DNA of 34,618 nucleotides from Pedobacter sp. UBA5917 (GTDB lineage Bacteria > Bacteroidota > Bacteroidia > Sphingobacteriales > Sphingobacteriaceae), in assembly GCF_002432345.1 (NCBI RefSeq), contig NZ_DJDT01000342.1, positions 1-34,618 of the forward strand, written 5' to 3'. Positions 1 through 6,696 of this stretch are shown piece after piece. A program made the position numbers and the translations under genes. The first letter of the stretch is position 1; every line of letters starts with the position of its first letter. The notes below the pieces were generated by a model. It made no database searches. It worked only from the letters and a program-made list of their open reading frames with translations, and was not told where the DNA came from.

Positions 1-472
1 GGCAAACCGCAACTGCGAGTCCATCGGTAGCATCTAAAAATTCGGGCGTTTCTTTAAAGTTTAACAAACGCTGCAACATAGCGGCAACTTGTTCTTTGGT
101 GGCGTTCCCGCTGCCTGTAATAGATTGTTTGATCTTACGTGGAGAATATTCGGTTACGGGTACATTTCTGGATAATGCAGCTGCAATGGCGATGCCCTGC
201 GCACGGCCAAGTTTTAGCAGTACCTGGATATTTTTACCATAAAAAGGCGCTTCGATGGCCAGCACGTCGGGTTTATACTGCTCCATCAGTACCACCGTTT
301 TTTCGAATATCCGTTGAAGTTTAAGAAAAGGATCGTCTAAATGGGTCATTTTAACCACTCCTAAACTGATCAGTTCCGTTTTATTTCCCTTCTCTAAAAT
401 TACGCCATAACCCATCACCGCAGTACCGGGATCGATGCCCATAATTACCCGTTCCTTTTTTTCGTTCAACAT
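1..472 (-). CDS. ruvC: Crossover junction endodeoxyribonuclease RuvC (3' end cut off by window edge)
   Basis: RuvC resolves Holliday junctions together with RuvAB during recombination and repair in the cytoplasm. The visible 157 residues begin at ATG 472 (MLNEKKERVIMGIDPGT) and hold all four acidic active-site residues at family spacing: D14 in GIDPGT, E74 in LAIEAP, and D147 and D150 in LDATDG. The conserved stretch YSPRKIKQSITGSGNATKEQ is at about residues 109-128. Only the last few tens of residues lie outside the window. It diverges from the flippase-like gene; the longer form of that ORF (from 435) would overlap the ruvC start, which argues for a later start there. Identification is firm. 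Confidence 0.96.
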   Translation of the reverse strand, partial: MLNEKKERVIMGIDPGTAVMGYGVILEKGNKTELISLGVVKMTHLDDPFLKLQRIFEKTVVLMEQYKPDVLAIEAPFYGKNIQVLLKLGRAQGIAIAAALSRNVPVTEYSPRKIKQSITGSGNATKEQVAAMLQRLLNFKETPEFLDATDGLAVAVC

Positions 473-512
473 TACAGCAATATTAAGCATATTTGCAAAA
501 AGAAAGAGAATC

Positions 513-1490
513 TTGACAGGCAAGCACAAAAAAATAATATCGCTTTTTATTAAAGTTGCAATTGTAGTATTTGCCTTTTGGTTTATTTATCATAAACTCA
601 TTGCCAATAAAAACCTCCGCGATTTTAGTACGCTGTTAAAAGATATCCCCCAAACAGAAATTATCACTGTAATCGGTATTGTAGTAATATTGATGCTGGT
701 AAACTGGTTTCTGGAGGCTGGCAAATGGAAATACCTGATGAGCCATATCGAACCGATTGGTTTTTACAGGGCTATCGAATCTGTTTTCTGTGGGTTAACA
801 CTTGCTATTTTTACCCCAAATAGGTTGGGAGAATATGGAGGCCGTGTATTTTTCCTCTCGCCCCGAAGAAGGATTGTTGGAGTAGTGGCCATGAGTGTAG
901 GCAGCATCGGTCAGTTAGTGCTGACCAATGTGTTTGGAGCTATAGCAGCCTGTTTTTTTGTATATCGTTTTATCCCGATCGATCGTGTACTGTTTATTGC
1001 AGTAGTATTTTTCGCGGTAATTTTTAGCCTGTTTTTTCTGATCTTTTACTTTAACATCCGTTGGTTGAATGGAATTTTATTATCCTTTAAATTCACCAGA
1101 AAATACAAGAAGTTTTACAGTATTTTAGCCCGCTACAGAAAAAGGGAATTATTCAAAATCATTACCTACTGTTTTGCCCGTTACGTGGTATTTAGTTCTC
1201 AGTATTTTATTCTTTTTGTATGGTTGGTGCCCGGATTGCATTATGCCGATATTGTGATGATGACCTGTTTGCTTTTTCTGGTACAATCGGCACTACCTTC
1301 GCTTGATCTTTTCGATGTGGGTATTAGAAGTGTTACCGCTGTTGAGCTATTTAAGCATGTAACCGATCAGCACGTGGCGGTTATTGCATGTACTGCCAGT
1401 ATTTGGCTTATAAATATCATAATTCCTGCTATCTTAGGCACTTATTTCGTTTTTAAACTCAATTTTTTTGGAAATCTTAAATCTAATTAG
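513..1490 (+). CDS. Flippase-like / lysylphosphatidylglycerol synthase TM-domain (UPF0104-type) membrane protein
   Basis: This polytopic inner-membrane protein of about 325 residues has roughly eight hydrophobic segments, spread from residue 10 to near the C-terminus. It carries family-style patches such as FTPNRLGEYGGRVFF (about 107-121) and QSALPSLDLFDVGIRS (about 258-273). The family includes lipid and glycolipid translocation domains; the substrate here is unknown. The ORF is open from ATG 435, but that start lies inside ruvC on the other strand. I prefer TTG 513 (MTGKHKKIISLF), which is preceded by a purine-rich AGAAAGAGAA and a -7-like CATATTTG at 488-495. Its end overlaps the GT2 gene by 23 bases, so the two are probably translationally coupled. 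Pairing with a membrane glycosyltransferase suggests a shared glycolipid pathway, which is inference. Confidence 0.78.
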   Translation: MTGKHKKIISLFIKVAIVVFAFWFIYHKLIANKNLRDFSTLLKDIPQTEIITVIGIVVILMLVNWFLEAGKWKYLMSHIEPIGFYRAIESVFCGLTLAIFTPNRLGEYGGRVFFLSPRRRIVGVVAMSVGSIGQLVLTNVFGAIAACFFVYRFIPIDRVLFIAVVFFAVIFSLFFLIFYFNIRWLNGILLSFKFTRKYKKFYSILARYRKRELFKIITYCFARYVVFSSQYFILFVWLVPGLHYADIVMMTCLLFLVQSALPSLDLFDVGIRSVTAVELFKHVTDQHVAVIACTASIWLINIIIPAILGTYFVFKLNFFGNLKSN

Positions 1491-2604
1491 TCTATTTTCC
1501 GCTGCTTTAACCTTAATCTATGGTTTTTTGGTCGTTTACTTTATCCGGGGATGGCATAGGTTGATTTATTTTAACCCCCAAAAATCAGATTTAAATACCA
1601 GGGTTTCCATTATAGTAGCGGCGAGGGATGAGGAAGAGAATATCAATAAAACGATCGACGACCTGATTGCACAAAAGTATCCAAAGGATTTAACGGAGAT
1701 TATTATTATCGATGACCACTCTACGGATAGAACCGCAGAAATTGTATTAAGCTATGCCGATCGTAATGTAAAATTGATTAAGCTGAATGAAGATAGGGCA
1801 CTTAACTCATATAAGAAAAAGGCAATACAAACGGCTATAGGCACATGCTCTGGCGACCTGATTATTACCACTGATGCCGATTGCAGAATGGGGACCAATT
1901 GGCTGGCTACTATTGTTGGTTTATACGAAGAGAAAAATTATAAAATGATCTCTTCTCCGGTAGCTTATTTTCAGGAGAAAAGTTTTTTTGAACGTTTGCA
2001 GTCGTTAGAATTTCTTTATCTGATCGGGCTGGGTGCTTCTACCATCGGCAATAGGAAACCATCAACCTGTAATGGTGCCAATTTAGCTTATGAAAAAAAC
2101 ACTTTTTATGAGGTTGGTGGCTTTCAGGGGATTGATGACCTGGCATCCGGCGATGATGAATTATTGCTACATAAAATTGCTGCGAAATACCCTGATCAAA
2201 TCGGTTTCTTAAAAAACAGGGATGCGATTGTGTATACCCATGCAAAAGAAACCTTGGGTGCTTTTATCCAACAGCGTAAACGCTGGGCTTCGAAAAGTAC
2301 GCGTTACAAGAATAAGGCTATTATTGTTTTGGGTGTACTCATCTGGGTCTTCAATCTCAGCATACTGTCAAACTTTATTGCCGGATTGTTTATTCCGGGT
2401 TTTTTAACCCTTGTTTTCTATCAACTGTTGTTTAAAATGGTTTTAGAAACCTTATTTTTATGGGATGTAACCGGCTTTGCCAAAAGGCGCAGTTTACTCA
2501 TTTTAATGCCTGTTTTAAATGTGCTGCATGTAATTTATATGGTGTACATCGGCATTGCCGGAAACAGTGGAAAATACAATTGGAAAGGCAGAATGGTTAG
2601 ATAA
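1468..2604 (+). CDS. Membrane-anchored family 2 glycosyltransferase
   Basis: This is a processive-type GT2 enzyme of 378 residues. An N-terminal membrane helix (about 5-27) is followed by a cytoplasmic GT-A domain with VSIIVAARDEEENI, IIIIDDHSTD (D82, D83), the DxD metal/nucleotide motif DADC (D136, D138), GDDE at about 229-231 and the QxxRW-type motif QQRKRW (268-273). Several C-terminal helices follow (about 285-375). These motifs fit transfer from a nucleotide sugar to a membrane acceptor; donor and acceptor cannot be read from the sequence. The chosen start is TTG 1468 inside the end of the upstream gene; no nearby ATG would keep the first helix. Its stop shares one base with the next start (2604), making a tight three-gene unit. 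Confidence 0.9.
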   Translation: MEILNLISLFSAALTLIYGFLVVYFIRGWHRLIYFNPQKSDLNTRVSIIVAARDEEENINKTIDDLIAQKYPKDLTEIIIIDDHSTDRTAEIVLSYADRNVKLIKLNEDRALNSYKKKAIQTAIGTCSGDLIITTDADCRMGTNWLATIVGLYEEKNYKMISSPVAYFQEKSFFERLQSLEFLYLIGLGASTIGNRKPSTCNGANLAYEKNTFYEVGGFQGIDDLASGDDELLLHKIAAKYPDQIGFLKNRDAIVYTHAKETLGAFIQQRKRWASKSTRYKNKAIIVLGVLIWVFNLSILSNFIAGLFIPGFLTLVFYQLLFKMVLETLFLWDVTGFAKRRSLLILMPVLNVLHVIYMVYIGIAGNSGKYNWKGRMVR

Positions 2605-3746
2605 TGGATAATAGCCCATCAAAAAAAGTATGGTTAAAGTTTAAGCGGAATAAGCTGGCATTAGGCGGGCTGATCTTTATCCTACTGTTAATGCTGATGG
2701 GCATTTTGGGTTATTTGATTATGCCCGATCATTCTCCAAATGCAAACGTGCAAACGCTCCAGTTAAACAAAAAGAAACCGGGCAGTAACTTTACTTTTTT
2801 AATCATCGGCCAGAACCCAAAAGTAGAGAAAGTAAACTTTTTAGAAAGAATGCTGAATGGACAGACACCTACTTTTAAAAGCATCCCGATTACTTCTTAC
2901 AAGATAAAAGGAAATGCTGTTTTAGTACAGGAGTATATCGGGGATGATGAAAAAGCCAGAGAAACAAGGTACGAACTGAAAGATTTATGCCCCAGCTGTG
3001 TTTTACCCTCAAAAACAGGAGCTCAGCAAGCGCTTTTCGAGAAAAACAACATCTATAAGCAAACGTATATTCTGGGAACCGATATTTATGGACGCGATTT
3101 ATTAAGCCGTCTGATCCTGGGTATCCGTGTTTCTTTATCGGTGGGTTTAATGGCGGTACTCATTTCGCTTTTTATCGGGGTGAGTTTAGGTGCAATTGCT
3201 GGTTATTTCGGTGGTAAAATTGATGCTGCCATCAGTTGGTTTATGAATGTAGTTTGGTCCCTGCCATCACTTTTGTTGGTTATTGCCATTTCATTTGCTT
3301 TGGGCAAAGGTTTCTGGCAGATATTTATCGCGGTAGGTTTATCAACCTGGGTTGATGTAGCCAGATTGGTGCGCGGGCAGGTAATGGCGCTGAAAGAAGT
3401 AGAGTTTGTAGAAGCAGCAAGGGCACTTGGTTTTAGCACTGCCCGAACCATTATCAAACACATTCTCCCAAATATCGCCGGACCTATTTTGGTTGTGGCT
3501 TCATCAAATTTTGCTTCGGCCATATTGCTGGAAACCGGATTAAGCTTTTTGGGTTTTGGTGCGCAACCGCCCATGCCCAGCTGGGGAAGCATGATTAAAG
3601 AACATTATGGGTATATCATTATGGATGCTGCTTATCTTGCCATTTTACCAGGTTTAGCCATCATGCTTACGGTTTATGCTTTTAATGTACTGGCGATAGG
3701 CTTACGCGATGCCTTTGATGTAAAAGGACAAAATGTAACGGTATAA
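2604..3746 (+). CDS. Peptide/oligopeptide-type ABC transporter permease (DppC/OppC family)
   Basis: This is an inner-membrane permease subunit of a dipeptide/oligopeptide importer, 380 residues long and therefore longer than the usual ~300. TM1 is at about 18-40. The family motif LGTDIYGRDLLSR starts at about 157, followed by five more helices and the EAA loop EAARALGF (from E270), which contacts the ATPase. The typical C-terminal motif SFLGFGAQPPMPSWG is present. Between TM1 and the LGTD motif is an enlarged, presumably periplasmic stretch of about 115 residues with a CPSC pair (C129, C132). Its ATG overlaps the glycosyltransferase stop by one base. No partner ATPase, DppB-type permease or binding protein is in the window, so the partners must be elsewhere. 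Confidence 0.9.
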   Translation: MDNSPSKKVWLKFKRNKLALGGLIFILLLMLMGILGYLIMPDHSPNANVQTLQLNKKKPGSNFTFLIIGQNPKVEKVNFLERMLNGQTPTFKSIPITSYKIKGNAVLVQEYIGDDEKARETRYELKDLCPSCVLPSKTGAQQALFEKNNIYKQTYILGTDIYGRDLLSRLILGIRVSLSVGLMAVLISLFIGVSLGAIAGYFGGKIDAAISWFMNVVWSLPSLLLVIAISFALGKGFWQIFIAVGLSTWVDVARLVRGQVMALKEVEFVEAARALGFSTARTIIKHILPNIAGPILVVASSNFASAILLETGLSFLGFGAQPPMPSWGSMIKEHYGYIIMDAAYLAILPGLAIMLTVYAFNVLAIGLRDAFDVKGQNVTV

Positions 3747-3853
3747 ATATCTGTTTGAAGGGCCATCAAGCAATTTTATAGAGATAACCTATTGATTTCT
3801 GCGTTCTTCGTGGCAAAAATGATCTTTTGATGGAAGGTCAAGCAAAAGGAGAA

Positions 3854-3885
3854 CAAAAAAAAGCAGTACCCGTTACGATACTGCT
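3854..3885 (-). terminator. Rho-independent terminator of the Rieske/redox cassette
   Basis: The arms AGCAGTA (3862-3868) and TACTGCT (3879-3885) form a 7-bp stem. On the minus strand it is followed by a T-tract, seen as the A-run 3854-3862 on the given strand. It lies 24 bases past the stop of the Rieske gene. Confidence 0.65.
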
Positions 3886-3908
3886 CAACCCTTAAAAAAA
3901 ACAAAATT

Positions 3909-4364
3909 CTAAGCCGTTGCGGTTAGCGTATTGCCCGAAACCGTAAGTGGATAAACCTTTAAAGCACTAGTGGTACCACCATCATTCGGTTGAGCCAAAA
4001 TACTTCCCGAAGTGCTGTATCTGGAGCTGTGTAATCCACATTGGATGTAATTGCTGGCCTGGATAAAACTTAAAGCACCACCCTGGTGCGGACAAACCGC
4101 CTGCGTAGCCGCAAATGAGGTAGTTGCATTACCGGCAGCAGTACGGATAAACAGAATACTGTTTACCACAACTGATGAACCTACCGCTAATAACTGCGTA
4201 CCCAGATCTACACTTGCTGTAGTACCTGAGGGTACACCACCGCCGCCATTTGGTTTGCTGGGCTCAGGTGAATCACTTTTTTTACCACAGGCCGAAAAAC
4301 AGGCTCCGGTACATACCAAGGCTACGCCGAGGCCTAAAGATTTAAGAAATTCGTTACGTTCCAT
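3909..4364 (-). CDS. Rieske [2Fe-2S] lipoprotein
   Basis: This is a 151-residue extracytoplasmic electron carrier. The N-terminus is a lipoprotein signal with lipobox FSAC (lipidated C26) and a Ser/Pro/Gly-rich linker at about 30-50. The Rieske cluster motif is complete: CPHQGG (C91, H93) and CGLHS (C109, H112), the Cys-His/Cys-His ligand set of a 2Fe-2S centre. There is no twin-arginine motif, so export appears to be Sec/Lol based, unusual for a protein with a preassembled cofactor. It is the last gene of a minus-strand set with a DUF5777-type barrel, a YceI-like protein and a cytochrome c. The likely role is periplasmic electron transfer; the redox partner is unknown. Confidence 0.9.
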   Translation of the reverse strand: MERNEFLKSLGLGVALVCTGACFSACGKKSDSPEPSKPNGGGGVPSGTTASVDLGTQLLAVGSSVVVNSILFIRTAAGNATTSFAATQAVCPHQGGALSFIQASNYIQCGLHSSRYSTSGSILAQPNDGGTTSALKVYPLTVSGNTLTATA

Positions 4365-4400
4365 AATTGTTTTGTTGGTTTATTTTTGGTTGAATCTGGT

Positions 4401-5348
4401 CTACTTTGCTTTTTTCTTATCAAAAGAGAACCTCCGCGCTATGCTAAAGCCCCAACGGTACTGCCCTTTAAGCCACGAAGTATTCGTATCGGTAATAAAC
4501 TGTGATTCCTGTATTGCAGTTGCATTGGTGAAATTGAGGTGGAAAATGTGCCCACCGGTTTCAAACTCAAGTCCGGCACCAAGTGTTTTGTAATATTGGG
4601 TTCCCAACGTGCTTTCGAGATAAGCCTCTTTATTTTTATCCCTGAATGGGATGGTATAATCGGCCACAAAAGCCATACGTTTGGTAATTTTGATACGGCC
4701 ACCAACTGATAGGGCAAGCATGTCGTTCTGATCGCCAAAAACAGTAAAGTTACGGTGTACATACGATGGCATAATCAGCATCGAAAAGTTTGAATTAAAT
4801 TTACGTGCAATTACAGCCTGTACAACATAAGTCAAACGGTCCTGAAATTCGCCGAAGGCATTTGCTGCGGTAGGGTCGGTTGAAGCCTTTGCTGCCGAAA
4901 GGGTAGTACTGCCAAATAAAGTTACTGCAACAGGTACCTTATCATCAGCGGTTTGCTCCAATAAACGGTATTTTAAGTTCCCTTCGTAAAGTTGTGTTAC
5001 CACTCCGGCGCCTTTTGCCCTTGATAAACCTACAGAAAGCCTGTCGCTGATCCCATATTCAAAACCGATTCGGATATCTGTTGATTGATCCAGGCCAAAA
5101 AAGTTTTTGGTGCCGCCTGCGCTACCTGCTATGTCGCCAAAACGGTGATCTACCCTAAAATCCAATTCATTTTTGTAAATGGTTTCGTTGGTTTGGATGT
5201 TGATCAGTTTGGTAGCTTTAAAAGTAGCCTGTACATTCTTTTTCTCGGTAGGCATCTGCAATGCTTTCTCGAGCGAATCCTGGGCAAAAGCTAAAGACGG
5301 CAGCAGGGTAACAGATAAGTATAAAAGAGATTTTAGATGAAATTTCAT
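4401..5348 (-). CDS. DUF5777-like outer-membrane beta-barrel protein
   Basis: This protein of 315 residues has a cleavable signal peptide (1-22, ending AFAQ). The body is rich in alternating hydrophobic/polar strands, for example STDIRIGFEYGISDRLSVGL, GGRIKITKRMAFVADYTIPF and the closing strand WGFSIARRFSFDKK with a near C-terminal aromatic. This is the look of an outer-membrane barrel, and the text resembles the DUF5777 family of Bacteroidota. No ligand or enzymatic residue can be named. It sits 5 bases after the YceI-like gene and 36 bases before the Rieske gene, so all are probably one transcript. An anchor or pore for the redox proteins is possible but unproven. Confidence 0.82.
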   Translation of the reverse strand: MKFHLKSLLYLSVTLLPSLAFAQDSLEKALQMPTEKKNVQATFKATKLINIQTNETIYKNELDFRVDHRFGDIAGSAGGTKNFFGLDQSTDIRIGFEYGISDRLSVGLSRAKGAGVVTQLYEGNLKYRLLEQTADDKVPVAVTLFGSTTLSAAKASTDPTAANAFGEFQDRLTYVVQAVIARKFNSNFSMLIMPSYVHRNFTVFGDQNDMLALSVGGRIKITKRMAFVADYTIPFRDKNKEAYLESTLGTQYYKTLGAGLEFETGGHIFHLNFTNATAIQESQFITDTNTSWLKGQYRWGFSIARRFSFDKKKAK

Positions 5349-5353
5349 AAATT

Positions 5354-5896
5354 TTATTTTTTTGGTTGATAAATAGCAGTCATTTTTACCTGTATGGTTT
5401 CTGCAATCTGCTTAAAAACGATTGTTGGAATTTTGATATCATGATCGGCCAGTTTTACATTGAATGTAGAAGTCGCTTTTGCCTCATCGCCGGTAATTAC
5501 CAGCGATCCTTTTGTGGTATACTCTTTGGTTACGCCATGGATCTGCAGGTTGCCCTTAACCGTAACAGGGTAGGTGCCGGGTTTCGAAAAATCGATCTGT
5601 TCTACAATTTTTCCCTTAAAATCAGAAGTCGGGAATTTATCGCTCTCCATATAATTTTCATTAAAATGCTCCTGCATTAGTTTTTTCTTAAACTGGAAAG
5701 AAGTATTGTTGATTTTGAAAATAATATCGTTGGTTTTGGTATTAAGGGCAGAAGCACCTGTTTTGCTCTGTGCATCGATATCTTCTACAGGTGTTGAAGA
5801 AAAAAACGAAGAATTAACGCTTTTGCTTACCCAAATCTGTGCTTTTATACCAGTGCATAAAAACAGGGCTGTTAGTGTGAAAAATAATTTTTGCAT
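5354..5896 (-). CDS. YceI-like periplasmic lipocalin-fold protein
   Basis: This secreted protein of 180 residues has a signal peptide (about 1-19, GIKAQ). The rest matches the YceI pattern: a SSTPVEDIDAQS start, a central SDKFPTSDFKGKIVEQIDFSK, then TVKGNLQIHGVTKEYTTKGS and a last strand IQVKMTAIYQPKK. YceI proteins are beta-barrels that bind isoprenoid or quinone-like lipids in the periplasm; the bound ligand here is unknown. It lies 5 bases upstream of the DUF5777-like gene and 48 bases downstream of the cytochrome gene. The context with Rieske and heme proteins fits a quinone-linked electron-transfer role, which is inference. Confidence 0.88.
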   Translation of the reverse strand: MQKLFFTLTALFLCTGIKAQIWVSKSVNSSFFSSTPVEDIDAQSKTGASALNTKTNDIIFKINNTSFQFKKKLMQEHFNENYMESDKFPTSDFKGKIVEQIDFSKPGTYPVTVKGNLQIHGVTKEYTTKGSLVITGDEAKATSTFNVKLADHDIKIPTIVFKQIAETIQVKMTAIYQPKK

Positions 5897-5944
5897 CTGT
5901 AATGTATTTAAGTTTTTAATAAAACCGGCGTTAATTTCGATGGA

Positions 5945-6316
5945 TTATTCGGGCATGCCCTTATCGAACCATGCCTGAAGCAGTTCTCTTTCGCTTACCG
6001 TTAAGGTGCCGCCTTTGGGCATGGTTTTCGTAACCAATACACTATTGGCTACACGGGCATCATTTTTAATAGAGGATAAGCCGTTAAATAACCAGATTGA
6101 TTTAAGTGCACCATTTGGACCATGACAGTTATTACATTTGGTTTGAAAAAGTGCACCGGCAAAGTTGGTATAGGTTACGTTGGCAGTGGTTACCGGAGTT
6201 GGGCCATTTGGATCTGTTGGGACTGTTGGTTTTAATTCTTCCGCCTGTCTTTTAGAGCAGGCAAAAAGTAATGCGGCAAATGTGGCCAAGAAAAAAATGG
6301 AAATCTGTTTTTTCAT
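5945..6316 (-). CDS. Small mono-heme cytochrome c lipoprotein
   Basis: This 123-residue protein has lipobox LFAC (lipidated C20) followed by a Pro/Thr-rich linker of about 25 residues. The cytochrome c fold contains the covalent heme motif CNNCH (C61, C64, H65) and a likely sixth ligand, M99 in TMPKGG. The ending ERELLQAWFDKGMPE is the usual final helix of this type. It is probably tethered to the membrane facing the periplasm or outer-membrane inner leaflet, shuttling electrons. It heads the set with YceI-like, DUF5777-like and Rieske genes; a 39-codon micro-ORF precedes it by 53 bases. The electron donor and acceptor cannot be named. Confidence 0.9.
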   Translation of the reverse strand: MKKQISIFFLATFAALLFACSKRQAEELKPTVPTDPNGPTPVTTANVTYTNFAGALFQTKCNNCHGPNGALKSIWLFNGLSSIKNDARVANSVLVTKTMPKGGTLTVSERELLQAWFDKGMPE

Positions 6317-6369
6317 AAGTAATTTTTAATGGATTGGGGTAGACATTTAATTAAATTTTATGGATTTAT

Positions 6370-6489
6370 TTACTTGGTGGCTATTGTTGTCGCTTTTTGC
6401 ACTGAATTATCGTCAGCTTTTGCAGATATGTATAACATGATCAGAAAAACGGCAAACAGAATTGCGATAACCTGGTTTTTTGCTGTCAT
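6370..6489 (-). CDS. Putative 39-residue single-pass membrane micro-protein
   Basis: A short open frame runs from ATG 6489 to TAA 6370. It begins MTAKNQVIAILFAVFLIML, giving one hydrophobic helix at about residues 6-21, and continues with a polar tail YISAKADDNSVQKATTIATK. It lies in the same direction as, and 53 bases upstream of, the cytochrome c gene, inside an otherwise empty 380-base gap. Size and position resemble the small helices that accompany respiratory complexes, but no family is recognised. Coding status rests on composition and context only. Confidence 0.42.
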   Translation of the reverse strand: MTAKNQVIAILFAVFLIMLYISAKADDNSVQKATTIATK

Positions 6490-6636
6490 ATCCGGTTTTT
6501 TTTGATTTTATGTTTTGTTTATTTGTAAATCGTTGCGTTTTTTGAGATTGCATCAATTTTTAAATTATGTTTCTGTCGAAATCCTAGTCGATACGTATGC
6601 TTTTTAATATTGGTTGCCTCCGGAAGAAAAAAACAT
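6490..6636. other. AT-rich non-coding leader upstream of the redox cassette
   Basis: No gene is seen here. The stretch is AT-rich with long T-runs on the given strand and must hold the promoter of the minus-strand redox cassette. I found no convincing TTG-N19-TAnnTTTG pair. The short direct repeat GTCGA (about 6576-6580 and 6589-6593) is the only structure noted. Confidence 0.4.
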
Positions 6637-6674
6637 AAAAAAAGCCGTCCCGATTTTTACATCGGAACGGCTTT
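6637..6674 (-). terminator. Rho-independent terminator of the M16 peptidase operon
   Basis: The arms AAAGCCGTCCCGAT (6641-6654) and ATCGGAACGGCTTT (6661-6674) form a stem of about 13 pairs with one mismatch and a 6-base loop. On the minus strand it is followed by a T-run (A-run 6637-6643 as given). It starts 23 bases beyond the stop of the downstream M16 gene. Confidence 0.85.
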
Positions 6675-6696
6675 CACATTAAATTATCTTTAAATT

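Noticed and set aside
435..512. Extended N-terminus of the flippase-like ORF
   Set aside because: It overlaps the start of ruvC on the other strand and has no membrane or family features; TTG 513 with a purine-rich leader fits better.
3763..3833. Long-range inverted repeat CCATCAA / TTGATGG after the permease gene
   Set aside because: Only 7 bp with a 57-base loop and no T-run; not convincing as a terminator.
4051..4593. 180-codon plus-strand frame
   Set aside because: It lies antisense to the Rieske and DUF5777-like genes, which have clear motifs; no family features of its own.
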